Source: Sulfitobacter sp. BSw21498
GTDB lineage: Bacteria > Pseudomonadota > Alphaproteobacteria > Rhodobacterales > Rhodobacteraceae
Direction of reading: 5' to 3'
NCBI RefSeq assembly: GCF_006064855.1
Contig: NZ_CP040753.1
Span: forward strand, 2,584,001-2,648,000
DNA: 64,000 nucleotides
The notes under the pieces were generated by a model. The model did no database searches. It was not told the origin of the DNA and saw only the letters and a list, made by a program, of their open reading frames with translations. Below are positions 35,537-43,884 of this stretch, one piece after another (the first letter of the stretch is position 1; every line of letters starts with the position of its first letter). The position numbers were made by a program, and so were the translations under genes.

Positions 35537-35569
35537 GGAACCAAACCCCCTAACGTTAAGTTTGGTTCC
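35537..35569. promoter_or_regulatory. Palindromic two-way EcfG-like promoter element between phyR and nepR
   Basis: GGAACCAAAC (35537-35546) and GTTTGGTTCC (35560-35569) are perfect inverted arms around 13 bases. Each strand therefore reads GGAAC, 18 bases, then GTTT. The spacing is one or two bases longer than the usual N16-17-CGTT, and a CGTT also lies in the centre. Autoregulation in both directions by EcfG is likely. Confidence 0.55.
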
Positions 35570-35617
35570 GTGTCATATGTATATATATAGTATTTAGAGA
35601 AGGCAGGAAACTTGTTG

Positions 35618-35773
35618 ATGCAATCAGGCCAAAACGACGAGCGTGAGCGCTTTATCGATGAAAATCTTCGCCGCGTTTACGATGAAACGATGGAAGAAGG
35701 TGTTCCAGATAAATTCAAGGACCTGCTTAATCAGTTGAAAGAGCAGGATAAAACAGTTGGTAAAAAGGGATGA
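35618..35773 (+). CDS. nepR: Anti-sigma factor NepR
   Basis: A 51-residue protein that sequesters EcfG. It begins MQSGQNDERERFIDENLRRV and carries the diagnostic second helix GVPDKFKDLLNQLKEQ. AGGCAGGA lies about ten bases before the ATG; two in-frame TTG codons just upstream could also serve. The stop overlaps the ecfG start by four bases, coupling translation of anti-sigma and sigma factor. Identification is strengthened by the phyR and ecfG neighbours. Confidence 0.93.
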   Translation: MQSGQNDERERFIDENLRRVYDETMEEGVPDKFKDLLNQLKEQDKTVGKKG

Positions 35774-36327
35774 GCGCCGCTGATCCGCGCGATCAACTGG
35801 TAGAGCATTTGCCAGCCATGCGCGCCTTTGCCATTAGCCTGACACGCAACGGTGCGATCGCCGACGACATGGTTCAGGACACTTTGGTCAAAGCCTGGAC
35901 GAATATCGAGAAGTTTGAAGTCGGCACGAATATGCGTGCGTGGCTCTTCACTATTTTGCGGAACACTTATTATTCGTCGCGTCGCAAAGCCAACCGTGAA
36001 GTCGCGGATGTTGATGGTGTGTTCACCGAAAGCCTAGCCGAAAAGCCGGCGCACGACGGGCATATGCAAATGACCGACTTCCGCAAGGCCTTGGGTCTGT
36101 TGAAAGACGAACAGCGCGAAGCTCTGTTGCTTGTTGGTGCTTCCGGCTTCTCTTACGAGGAAGCGGCAGATATGTGTGGCGTGGCAGTAGGTACAATCAA
36201 AAGCCGAACCAACCGTGCGCGTGCGCGCCTTGCAGAGTTGATGGGGTTGCGTGACGACGAGAGCCTCGAAATGACGGATGATGCGACAATGTCTGTAATT
36301 TCTGCATCCAAAGTTTCTTCCTTCTGA
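35770..36327 (+). CDS. ecfG: ECF sigma factor EcfG (general stress)
   Basis: A 185-residue ECF15-type sigma factor. Region 2 is VEHLPAMRAFAISLTRNGAIADDMVQDTLVKAW (read in parts), with FTILRNTYYSSRRKANREV after it. Region 4 is EQREALLLVGASGFSYEEAADMCGVAVGTIKSRTNRARARL (read in parts). It recognises GGAAC-N16/17-CGTT promoters; two such sites occur in this window (34589-34613 and 53879-53903). The short C-terminal tail (DDESLEMTDDATMSV) is typical of EcfG. It lies between nepR and the histidine kinase gene. Confidence 0.96.
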   Translation: MSAADPRDQLVEHLPAMRAFAISLTRNGAIADDMVQDTLVKAWTNIEKFEVGTNMRAWLFTILRNTYYSSRRKANREVADVDGVFTESLAEKPAHDGHMQMTDFRKALGLLKDEQREALLLVGASGFSYEEAADMCGVAVGTIKSRTNRARARLAELMGLRDDESLEMTDDATMSVISASKVSSF

Positions 36328-36329
36328 CG

Positions 36330-38051
36330 ATGACGTCGGGGTTCCTATCAACGAATATTTTTCGTGGCCTCGCGTTTCGCGTGCTGCTTTTCCTATCGCT
36401 CGCCCTGTTGCCAATTGGTCTGATTGCTGTCGTACAAACCCGCGAGATATCCGATCAAAGCCTTGAAAACGCAGAGCTTTCCTTGCTTGCGATAACAGAG
36501 CAGGCTTCGACGTTGGAAAATGGCACGATCAGAGAGGCCTTTGGGGCGGCCGCCGCTTTGGCGTCCGTGGTCAATCTGATTAAATCCGACGACGTGTCGT
36601 GCAGTGCCTTTCTGCGCGAATACCAAGAACTATCCGAGCTTTATACCGTCGTGAGCTTCATTACGCCCGACGGGAGCATGGACTGCGTTTCAACCGGGGT
36701 CTCAGGCAATGTGTCGGACCGGGAAGTCTTTCAAAAGATGACCCAATTCAAAACCCGGATGGCGAATGTTACTGCCAATCCGGCGCAAAGCTCCGAGCCG
36801 GTGATGATCCTCACAAATCCGTTGAAGGTGGATGATGAGTTAATCGGATTCATCAACCTGTCCGTTCCGCTTAAAAATTTCGATGAGGCTCCCGTAACCG
36901 AGCAATCGGCGCACCCGATCGCCATGCTGACTTTCAATGCGCAGGGCGATATTCTGACGACAAAAGGCGAGCTGGCCGCCACGCAAAAAGAATTGCCCTC
37001 ATTTGCCGCGTTGAAATGGTATGCGGGCAAGTCTGGCCGGGTCTTCCACGAGACCAACCAAGCTGGTGAGGAGCGCGTATACGCGGTGCTGCCGATCGTG
37101 TCTGGTGTCGGTTATGCCATGAGCGTTTGGCCCAAGAATTCCCCCATGCTGAAAGCTGGCGCAATGACCCGGTTAAGCTTTGTGCTTCCGATCGCGATGT
37201 GGCTGGCCAGCCTTATCGTCGCGTTTTGGGCGCTGAACCGCCTGGCAATCAAACATATTCGCAAACTTGGCCGACAAATGCACCATTTCGCGCTGAACCG
37301 AACTCTGCCGCGGACGACGCTCGGCGGTGTCGTTCCAACCGAAATCGTGAATATGGAAAATGCTTTCGTAGGCATGGCGGAATCTATTTTACGGGATGAG
37401 GCCGCGCTCGAAGACAACCTGCGACAAAAGAATATCTTGCTGAAAGAAGTCCACCACCGGGTGAAGAACAATCTTCAGCTGATCTCGTCGATCATGAACA
37501 TGCAGATCCGTCAGGCTGCCACGCCCGATTCAAAGCGCGTGTTGCAGCGCCTTCAAGACCGGATCCTTAGCCTCGCGACCGTGCACAAAAGCCTGTATCA
37601 AAACGATAACCTGTCCCGCGTCGACGGGGGCGCACTGTTGCATGAGATCGTGAACCAGCTGCTTAGCGTTGGGTTGCCTTCGGGCTCCGCCGTGAAAGTG
37701 ATACAGAACTACGAACCCGTGCAATTGGACCCTGATGACGCAGCCCCTTTGACGTTGCTGGTGTCAGAGGCGATTACAAACGCGCTGAAATACGTCGCTG
37801 CCGACGCGAACGGCTCGGGGCAGATTGAAGTGAGCCTGTCCCACACCCAACCGGAAATGGCGCTGCTGTTGGTCAAGAACACCCTCGGCAAGGGCGAAGT
37901 CGAAGCCGGCACAGGGCTCGGTTCTCGTTTGATAAACGCGTTTTCGCGGCAGTTGAACGGGCAGGTAGAGATTACAGAGGACGACGCCCTCTATGTTCTT
38001 CGGGTAGAATTCCACGTCCCCCTGCAAGCGAAAGAAGTTTACGACTACTAA
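36330..38051 (+). CDS. HisKA_2-family sensor histidine kinase of the general stress response
   Basis: A 573-residue inner-membrane kinase, starting two bases after the ecfG stop. A first helix (about 10-32) and second helix (about 285-308) bound a periplasmic sensor of roughly 250 residues, Cache-like in strand pattern with two Cys (CSAF, MDCV). A HAMP-like linker follows. The dimerisation block is KEVHHRVKNNLQLISSIMNMQ (read in parts), with likely phospho-His376. The ATPase domain has LVSEAITNALKY and GTGLGSRLI. HisKA_2 kinases of the PhyK/LovK type phosphorylate PhyR, so this is the likely sensor of the locus. The signal is unknown. Confidence 0.92.
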   Translation: MTSGFLSTNIFRGLAFRVLLFLSLALLPIGLIAVVQTREISDQSLENAELSLLAITEQASTLENGTIREAFGAAAALASVVNLIKSDDVSCSAFLREYQELSELYTVVSFITPDGSMDCVSTGVSGNVSDREVFQKMTQFKTRMANVTANPAQSSEPVMILTNPLKVDDELIGFINLSVPLKNFDEAPVTEQSAHPIAMLTFNAQGDILTTKGELAATQKELPSFAALKWYAGKSGRVFHETNQAGEERVYAVLPIVSGVGYAMSVWPKNSPMLKAGAMTRLSFVLPIAMWLASLIVAFWALNRLAIKHIRKLGRQMHHFALNRTLPRTTLGGVVPTEIVNMENAFVGMAESILRDEAALEDNLRQKNILLKEVHHRVKNNLQLISSIMNMQIRQAATPDSKRVLQRLQDRILSLATVHKSLYQNDNLSRVDGGALLHEIVNQLLSVGLPSGSAVKVIQNYEPVQLDPDDAAPLTLLVSEAITNALKYVAADANGSGQIEVSLSHTQPEMALLLVKNTLGKGEVEAGTGLGSRLINAFSRQLNGQVEITEDDALYVLRVEFHVPLQAKEVYDY

Positions 38052-38279
38052 GGTGCCGTGGCGTAAACCGAAAATAATCTAATTTTTTTTGCTATGTCGC
38101 GGATGTATCTGGTGCCGGTCAGCTATCAGGTGCTCTTCTGACGCAACTATCGGGATTCAGGGGCATTTTACCGATTTCGCGTCGGTTGTAGCTCTTTATG
38201 TCTATGTCAGGCGACATTCTTGGTCGCAGCAGATTATAGCCCATGCTCTGCGGTGCAGCATTTAGGGGGTTCCAAGGCT

Positions 38280-38304
38280 GGAACCTTGGGGCCGCCCGAC
38301 TGTT
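38280..38304 (+). promoter_or_regulatory. Candidate EcfG promoter of the 49-residue ORF
   Basis: GGAAC (38280-38284), 16 bases, TGTT (38301-38304). It departs from the consensus in one -10 base and lies 41 bases before the start codon. GGTTCC a few bases upstream forms an inverted repeat with it. Confidence 0.45.
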
Positions 38305-38344
38305 ACTCTCCTGAAAGAGCCACACAAGCGTACAGGAGGCATCA

Positions 38345-38494
38345 ATGACGACAGACTTGTTTATCGCATCATTTTTGATTCTCGCTTTGGCCGCAATCGC
38401 TATCGTTTCGCTGACCACGCAGCGCGGCAGCGAAGAGAAAAAGCGCCAAAGATCGTCTTTGCATCGCCCTATCCGGCGCGACGACGAACGATAA
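38345..38494 (+). CDS. Small single-pass membrane peptide, 49 residues, unknown function
   Basis: Too short for most gene finders but well supported. A perfect AGGAGG lies five bases before the ATG and an EcfG-like promoter is upstream. The peptide begins MTTDLFIASFLILALAAIAIV, one hydrophobic helix, and has a very basic tail (EEKKRQRSSLHRPIRRDDER). Topology would place the basic tail in the cytoplasm. A 7-bp hairpin (38505-38523) follows the stop codon. I recognise no family. It may be a stress-induced membrane peptide controlled with the adjacent phyR-ecfG locus. Confidence 0.6.
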   Translation: MTTDLFIASFLILALAAIAIVSLTTQRGSEEKKRQRSSLHRPIRRDDER

Positions 38495-38539
38495 TCAACG
38501 GTTCAGTGCGGGTCATCCGCACTTCCACAAATAACGAAT

Positions 38540-39136
38540 TCAAAAACTCGGCGGCGTACATGCACTTACGACGATGCATAGAACGTCGCCGATGTTTCTG
38601 AAACGGTGCGGCAGCCGGCTGTCAAACAGGTAGCCATCGCCAGGGCTCAGAACAGCCACAGCACCATCTACCGTGACCTCGATCTCCCCCGATATGACAA
38701 CGCCGGCTTCTTCGCCTTCGTGCACCAAAAGTTCGGGCCCCGTATCTGCACCGGGGGGGTAGGTTTCGTGCAACACCTGTAGCGAATGCTGTTCGGCGTT
38801 TCCAAGCTGCCGAAGCGAAACCTGACCGTCGCTGGTCGGGGACACTTTGGTAAATTCGTTCTCGCGGTAGAACACCTTGGGGGTCTGGGTGTCTTCCAAC
38901 GTCGAAAAGAATTCCGCCATGCTGATCGGGATCGCGTCCAGCAAGCTTTTCAAAGACGCAACCGAAGGGCTTGTCTTGTTCTTTTCAATGAGGGAGATGG
39001 TGCCGTTGGTCAGCCCCGCCTTGGTCGCCAGTTCGCGCTGAGACAGGCCGCGGTCTTCTCTTATCGATCTTAGTCTTTGACCTATATCCACGTCCGGTCC
39101 CCGGATTATTTCTATCTGCTGCATAACCCGTATCAT
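38540..39136 (-). CDS. XRE family regulator with cupin domain (PuuR-like)
   Basis: A 198-residue DNA-binding protein. Residues 15-70 form the helix-turn-helix (RLRSIREDRGLSQRELATKAGLTNGTISLIEKNKTSPS, read in parts). Residues 115-195 form a cupin barrel (LLVHEGEEAGVVISGEIEVTVDG; LSPGDGYLFDSRLPHRFRN). This two-domain layout is that of PuuR, which represses putrescine catabolic genes, and of related amine or sulfonate regulators. It is divergent from a GABA-type transaminase gene, with direct repeats between, so it very probably controls that gene. A start at 39124 is equally possible. The ligand is unknown. Confidence 0.88.
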   Translation of the reverse strand: MIRVMQQIEIIRGPDVDIGQRLRSIREDRGLSQRELATKAGLTNGTISLIEKNKTSPSVASLKSLLDAIPISMAEFFSTLEDTQTPKVFYRENEFTKVSPTSDGQVSLRQLGNAEQHSLQVLHETYPPGADTGPELLVHEGEEAGVVISGEIEVTVDGAVAVLSPGDGYLFDSRLPHRFRNIGDVLCIVVSACTPPSF

Positions 39137-39200
39137 GGTGCGATCACAGGCTAATTTTTGCGCAGAAACTTTAAGTCAATTTCGCTACGGTAGATCTATA

Positions 39201-39241
39201 TTGACAATTAAATTAAACGCAATAATAGGATTTTAAACGCA
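39201..39241 (+). promoter_or_regulatory. Transaminase promoter with direct-repeat operator
   Basis: TTGACA (39201-39206), 16 bases, TAATAG (39223-39228). TTAAACGCA occurs twice, at 39213-39221 (inside the spacer) and 39233-39241 (at the expected start of transcription), 20 bases apart. The placement fits a repressor operator for the XRE-cupin protein. Confidence 0.55.
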
Positions 39242-39269
39242 GGTCGCGTTTCAACAAGAGGATTTGTAT

Positions 39270-40664
39270 ATGCCTAGCACTGTCAAAAAACAGCCGCGCA
39301 ATGCCGCTGCAAAGAAACCGGCAAAAAGCAGCGTCGTGCCCGACATGCTTGATGCAAATGTATCTGTCGAAACCAATGCACAGCTGGTTGCACGCCGTGA
39401 CCTTGCCGTCCCACGTGGTGTCGCGTCGGCCGCGCCGATCTATGCGAAATACGCCGAGAACGCAGAGCTCTGGGACGTAGAGGGCAACCGCTATATCGAT
39501 TTCGTCGGCGGCATTGGTGTGCTGAACACCGGCCACCGTCACCCCAAGGTGATCGCCGCGGCAAAGGCGCAAGAAGACCAGTACACGCACACCAGCTTTC
39601 AGGTCGTGCCTTATGGGCCCTATATCGATCTGGCGGAAAAGCTGAACGCGCTGGCCCCTGGGGATACACCCAAGAAAACCCTGCTGGTCACAACCGGTGC
39701 CGAAGCGGTGGAAAACGCCGTTAAGATCGCGCGCGCCGCGACAGGCCGCCCCGGTGTGATCGCCTTTACCGGCGGCTATCACGGGCGCACGCTGTTGACG
39801 CTGGGGATGACCGGTAAAATTTCCCCATACAAAAAAGATGTGGGCCCCTTCCCGTCGGATATCTTCCGCGCGCCCTTCCCATCAGCCCGTGACGGGATCA
39901 CCGTTGAGGACGCGATCACCGGTCTGAAAAACCTGTTCCTGACCGATGCGCAGCCCGAACGTGTGGCCGCGATCATCATCGAACCCGTTCTGGGCGAGGG
40001 TGGCTATACCCCAGTGCCTTTCGACATGATGCGCCAGCTCCGCGAGATCTGTGACCAGCACGGCATTATGCTGATTGCAGACGAGGTTCAGGCAGGCTTT
40101 GGTCGGACTGGCAAATGGTTCGCGATTGAACACTCCGGCGTAGAGCCTGACCTGATCACCGTCGCGAAATCCATGGCGGGCGGTTATCCTTTGGCCGGTG
40201 TTATTGGCCGCGCCGATGTTATGGACGCGATGATCCCTGGCGGTCTGGGGGGCACCTATGGCGGCAACCCCGTCGCCTGTGCCGCAGCGCTTGCCGCGAT
40301 TGAGGCGATCGAGGAAGAGGGCCTGTTGCAGCGTTCCTTGGATATGGGTGAACACCTCAAGGCGCGCTTTGCCGAGATCGGTGCACGCTCCGCGCCGTTC
40401 CGCATGTGGGATATCCGTGGTTTGGGTGCGATGGTTGCAGTCGAATTTGTGACCGACTTTGACACCGCAGCACCCGATGGCGACTTTACCAAACGTGTCA
40501 TTGCGCATGCGCTCAAGCGGGGCCTGTTGCTGCTAAGCTGTGGCATGCAGGGCAACGCCGTGCGTGTTATGGTGCCGCTGACCGCGTCCGATGCGATCAT
40601 CGAAGAGGGGCTCGAGATTTTCGAAGCCTCCGTCGTTGCTGCGGTTGCCGAAGACGCAAAGTAA
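39270..40664 (+). CDS. Class III aminotransferase, 4-aminobutyrate (GabT/PuuE) type
   Basis: A 464-residue PLP transaminase moving an omega-amino group, probably of GABA or a similar amine, to 2-oxoglutarate. It shows [52 protein letters not shown] (read in parts) and [18 protein letters not shown]. The Schiff-base Lys300 is in [14 protein letters not shown], and [15 protein letters not shown] follows. An AAGAGG site favours the ATG at 39270. The first 30 residues are a Lys/Ala-rich extension absent from E. coli GabT. The divergent PuuR-like regulator suggests an amine catabolic role (PuuE-like), with a terminator after the gene. Confidence 0.92.
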   Translation: MPSTVKKQPRNAAAKKPAKSSVVPDMLDANVSVETNAQLVARRDLAVPRGVASAAPIYAKYAENAELWDVEGNRYIDFVGGIGVLNTGHRHPKVIAAAKAQEDQYTHTSFQVVPYGPYIDLAEKLNALAPGDTPKKTLLVTTGAEAVENAVKIARAATGRPGVIAFTGGYHGRTLLTLGMTGKISPYKKDVGPFPSDIFRAPFPSARDGITVEDAITGLKNLFLTDAQPERVAAIIIEPVLGEGGYTPVPFDMMRQLREICDQHGIMLIADEVQAGFGRTGKWFAIEHSGVEPDLITVAKSMAGGYPLAGVIGRADVMDAMIPGGLGGTYGGNPVACAAALAAIEAIEEEGLLQRSLDMGEHLKARFAEIGARSAPFRMWDIRGLGAMVAVEFVTDFDTAAPDGDFTKRVIAHALKRGLLLLSCGMQGNAVRVMVPLTASDAIIEEGLEIFEASVVAAVAEDAK

Positions 40665-40681
40665 ACTGTCCCGATTTAATG

Positions 40682-40713
40682 AAAGGCGCGCCGGGATACC
40701 TGCGCGCCTTTTG
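40682..40713 (+). terminator. Terminator after the transaminase gene
   Basis: AAAGGCGCGC (40682-40691) pairs with GCGCGCCTTT (40702-40711), followed by T residues. It may also serve the leftward gene ending at 40735. Confidence 0.8.
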
Positions 40714-40734
40714 TGTTTCTGACCTTGGCTGTCA

Positions 40735-42351
40735 TTAGTCGAAGGGCACAAAGCTGTCGGCCTGTGCCCGTGCCCAACGGGTTTTGTTGCCGTTATAATC
40801 GGGTGATTGATCGTCCAGCAAATAGCCTTCGGGCAGGTAGCCATAGACCTGATCCCCCTGCACCATGCTGTTATCGCTTTGCCGCATCATCATATGGCGG
40901 GGCAGGAAATTGCTGGGGCTTTCCAGACCGGCGGCACCGGCCATCTCGCCCAAGGCCATCAGCGTATTGCGGTGGAACCGCGCGACACGCTGGCTTTTGT
41001 CGTCCACATCCAGCGCGCGTTGCCGCGTGGGATCTTGGGTCGCGACGCCAACGGGGCACTGATTGGTGTGGCACGCCTGCGCCTGAATGCAACCCACCGC
41101 AAACATGAACCCACGGGCCGAGTTGCACCAATCCGCGCCCAAGGCCAGCGCCCGCGAAATATCAAAGGCCGACACAACTTTGCCCGCTGCCCCCAGTTTC
41201 ACCTGATCGCGGATACCGGCACCGCGCAAAGTATTGTGCACAAAGGTCAGCCCCTCGACCATCGGCATGCCGACGTGGTTGGCAAACTCCAACGGGGCGG
41301 CGCCGGTGCCGCCTTCGGTCCCATCCACGACGATAAAGTCGGGCACGATCCCGGTCTCCAGCATCGCCTTGACCATACACATGAATTCGCGCTGGTGTCC
41401 GATGCACAGCTTGAACCCGACGGGTTTGCCGCCTGACAGATCGCGCAGCTTGCCTAGAAACTCCATCATCTGCACGGGCGAGGTGAAGGCAGAGTGGGCT
41501 GCGGGCGAGATGCAGTCGTGCCCAATGGGAATCCCCCGGGCTGCCGCGATCTCGGCGCTGATCTTTGACGCGGGCAGCATCCCCCCGTGGCCCGGTTTGG
41601 CCCCTTGGCTAAGCTTGAGCTCGATCATCTTGATCTGGTCACTGGCGGCCTGTTCTTTGAACTTATCGGGGTCAAACTGACCACCTTCTGTGCGGCACCC
41701 AAAATAGCCCGACCCGATTTCATAGATCAGATCGCCGCCGCCCTCGCGGTGATACCGGCTGATCCCGCCTTCGCCGGTGTCATGGGCGAACTGGCCCATC
41801 TTGGCCCCTTTGTTCAGCGCACTGATCGCATTGGCCGACAGTGACCCAAAGCTCATGGCCGAGATGTTATAGATCGACGCATCGTAGGCTTTCTTGCAAT
41901 CCTTGTTGCCGATGGTCACGCGAAAATCCGTATCGGTGATATGCACAGGCTGCACCGAGTGGGTGACCCATGAATATCCGGCATCATAGACCCGCATCCG
42001 CGTCCCGAACGGTCGCGCGTCTTCAACGCCCTTGGCGCGTTGGTAGACCAACGACCGGTCATCGCGGCTGAAGGGTTCTTCGTCCTGATCGGATTCAATC
42101 AGGTACTGCCTGATTTCCGGGCGGATGCCTTCAAAGAAGAACCGCATGTGACCCAGAACAGGATAGTTGCGCAGGATCGAATGTTTGGTTTGGATCAGAT
42201 CGTAAATCCCCATCGCCATGAGGGTGCCCAAGATCACTGCCGGTAGGATCATCCATAATGACCACAGCGCTGAAAGTGCCGCGAACAGAACGAAAAGCGC
42301 AGAGATTAGCGCAAAAGGGCCAAAGCGGCCGAGGGACTGTAGTGCTTTCAT
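40735..42351 (-). CDS. FMN-binding glutamate synthase family protein, membrane-anchored
   Basis: A 538-residue protein with two N-terminal membrane helices (FALISALFVLFAALSALWSLW and the next, residues 14-50) and a glutamate-synthase FMN barrel. The body has ISAMSFGSLSANAISALNKGA, GEGGISRYH, KPGHGGMLPASKIS and GTEGGTGAAPLEFA. A cysteine cluster CIQAQACHTNQCPVG fits a 3Fe-4S centre. There is no glutaminase domain, so it is not a complete GltB. Similar stand-alone proteins in other bacteria include methylglutamate/N-methylglutamate synthase subunits. Acting beside amine genes, it may handle an amino-acid amide or methylated glutamate. Its exact reaction is not known. Confidence 0.9.
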   Translation of the reverse strand: MKALQSLGRFGPFALISALFVLFAALSALWSLWMILPAVILGTLMAMGIYDLIQTKHSILRNYPVLGHMRFFFEGIRPEIRQYLIESDQDEEPFSRDDRSLVYQRAKGVEDARPFGTRMRVYDAGYSWVTHSVQPVHITDTDFRVTIGNKDCKKAYDASIYNISAMSFGSLSANAISALNKGAKMGQFAHDTGEGGISRYHREGGGDLIYEIGSGYFGCRTEGGQFDPDKFKEQAASDQIKMIELKLSQGAKPGHGGMLPASKISAEIAAARGIPIGHDCISPAAHSAFTSPVQMMEFLGKLRDLSGGKPVGFKLCIGHQREFMCMVKAMLETGIVPDFIVVDGTEGGTGAAPLEFANHVGMPMVEGLTFVHNTLRGAGIRDQVKLGAAGKVVSAFDISRALALGADWCNSARGFMFAVGCIQAQACHTNQCPVGVATQDPTRQRALDVDDKSQRVARFHRNTLMALGEMAGAAGLESPSNFLPRHMMMRQSDNSMVQGDQVYGYLPEGYLLDDQSPDYNGNKTRWARAQADSFVPFD

Positions 42352-42801
42352 AGGGAGGAGGCTCCTGCTGGAATGGCGAAGGTCAAATGCACCTTTTTCG
42401 GAGGGTATATAGCACGATAAACCTCAATGTACTGCGCAACCCAGTCGGATGTTCGTCCCTACTGGCGGCGCGCAGTTTTGATATTTCGCCAATCCGCGCT
42501 ATCATTGTCTGATATAGGAATGGGCATATAGAATTAGCTATGAAAAATCAGTTGATTACAGGACTAACGCATTGTTATTTCTGCCCTGCGTCCGTTAAAT
42601 GACGGTGGCCTTTTTGTACCGCATAGTGAAAATAAACCACAGTTTTATCACGCGAAACATATAGGGTCAGAGCATGTTTTCGGGGAGGAAACGGAATAAA
42701 TCCGCTTGTTTTGCTTCGGAATATCTGCGCTCATTTCAACCATCACGGAGAGCATACGCATCAATGACGTGTGTTCAGACAACTAAGTTGGGAGACTTCA
42801 A
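42352..42801 (+). other. Intergenic region upstream of the TAXI-TRAP operon
   Basis: 450 bases between divergent genes, AT-richer than its surroundings. No supported gene is seen. A 43-codon frame (42674-42805) ends on the start codon of the TAXI gene, but its codon use and weak ribosome-binding site do not support it. Two promoters must lie here; I cannot place either with confidence. Confidence 0.5.
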
Positions 42802-43761
42802 ATGACGATTTTCAAGTCCATCGCCATCGCCTCTGCACTGGTCGCGGGTACCGCAGCCACCGCGCAGGAAAAATTCATCACTATCGGGACCGGCGGCCAG
42901 ACCGGGGTATACTTTGTTGTGGGTCAGTCGATCTGCCGCTTGGTAAACCGTGACAGCGCCAAGACCGGCCTGAAATGTACCGCCCCGTCCACCGGTGGTT
43001 CCATCGCCAACATCAACGCCATCAAGGCGGGTGACATGGACATGGGTGTCGCCCAGTCCGACTGGCAGTTCCACGCGTACAACGGGTCTTCGCAGTTCGA
43101 AGGCGACAAGTTCGACAAAGAGCGGGCGGTATTCTCTGTCCACGCCGAGCCCTTCAACGTGATCGCGCGTGCTGACTCCGGCATCGAAAGCTTTGACGAC
43201 CTGAAAGGCAAACGTGTCAACATTGGCAACCCCGGTTCCGGTCAGCGCGCCACAATGGAAGTCGTTCTGGACGCCAAAGGCTGGACCCTGGATGATTTCG
43301 CGCTCGCATCCGAGCTGAAGCCAGCCGAACAAGCTGCTGCTTTGGGCGATAACAAGGTCGACGCGATCATCTATACCGTGGGCCACCCCAACGGGTCGAT
43401 CCAGGAAGCCGTATCCACCGTAGACGCCAAGCTGGTGCCGGTTGAAGGCGAAGCGATCGACAAGCTGGTCGCCGATAACCCCTTCTACGCCTACTCCACC
43501 ATCCCCGGTGGCATGTACAAAGGCACCGATGCGGATGTGAAAACATTCGGCGTGAAAGCGACTTTTGTGACATCTTCCGATGTGGATGACGAGGTCGTGT
43601 ACGAAGTTGTCAAAGCCGTGTTCGACAACTTTGACCGCTTCAAAAAGCTGCACCCCGCGTTTGAGAACCTCAAAGAAGCAGATATGATCAAAGACGGCCT
43701 GTCTGCGCCACTGCACGACGGTGCGGCGAAGTACTACAAAGAGCGTGGCTGGATTGAATAA
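42802..43761 (+). CDS. TAXI family TRAP transporter substrate-binding protein
   Basis: A 319-residue periplasmic binding protein. Signal peptide MTIFKSIAIASALVAGTAATA (in two parts) is cut near residue 21. Then comes KFITIGTGGQTGVYFVVGQSICRLVN, the TAXI signature, and STGGSIANINAIKAGDMDMGVAQSDW (read in parts). TAXI proteins deliver organic acids such as glutamate or 2-oxoglutarate to TRAP permeases. GGGAG precedes the start. It is followed, after a hairpin region, by the fused TRAP permease. High expression of the binding protein relative to the permease is expected from the hairpins. Ligand unknown. Confidence 0.95.
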   Translation: MTIFKSIAIASALVAGTAATAQEKFITIGTGGQTGVYFVVGQSICRLVNRDSAKTGLKCTAPSTGGSIANINAIKAGDMDMGVAQSDWQFHAYNGSSQFEGDKFDKERAVFSVHAEPFNVIARADSGIESFDDLKGKRVNIGNPGSGQRATMEVVLDAKGWTLDDFALASELKPAEQAAALGDNKVDAIIYTVGHPNGSIQEAVSTVDAKLVPVEGEAIDKLVADNPFYAYSTIPGGMYKGTDADVKTFGVKATFVTSSDVDDEVVYEVVKAVFDNFDRFKKLHPAFENLKEADMIKDGLSAPLHDGAAKYYKERGWIE

Positions 43762-43782
43762 GCCTAACGTTTGACCATTTTC

Positions 43783-43829
43783 GAACGCGGGGGAGACCTC
43801 GCGTTCGTACCCTGCGGCAACGACCGCAG
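43783..43829 (+). promoter_or_regulatory. Two tandem hairpins between binding protein and permease genes
   Basis: GAACGCG/CGCGTTC (43783-43789 with 43800-43806) and CTGCGG/CCGCAG (43812-43817 with 43824-43829). Neither has a T-run. They probably attenuate or stabilise mRNA so that more binding protein than permease is made. Confidence 0.5.
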
Positions 43830-43884
43830 CAGTAAGACAATAAACGTGCACCTGTCCTGATACGGGGCCACCAAGGGGACGAAG

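Noticed and set aside
35612..35630. TTGAT-like sequence resembling a half Fnr box at the nepR start
   Set aside because: The second half does not match at the required spacing and the site is within the nepR translation start.
38119..38418. 99-codon leftward frame overlapping the 49-residue ORF
   Set aside because: No good start site; the opposite strand carries a perfect ribosome-binding site and a promoter-like element for the shorter ORF.
42674..42805. 43-codon frame ending on the TAXI start codon (possible leader peptide)
   Set aside because: The stop overlap is suggestive, but codon use is atypical, the ribosome-binding site is weak and there are no regulatory codon runs. Not enough to call a gene.
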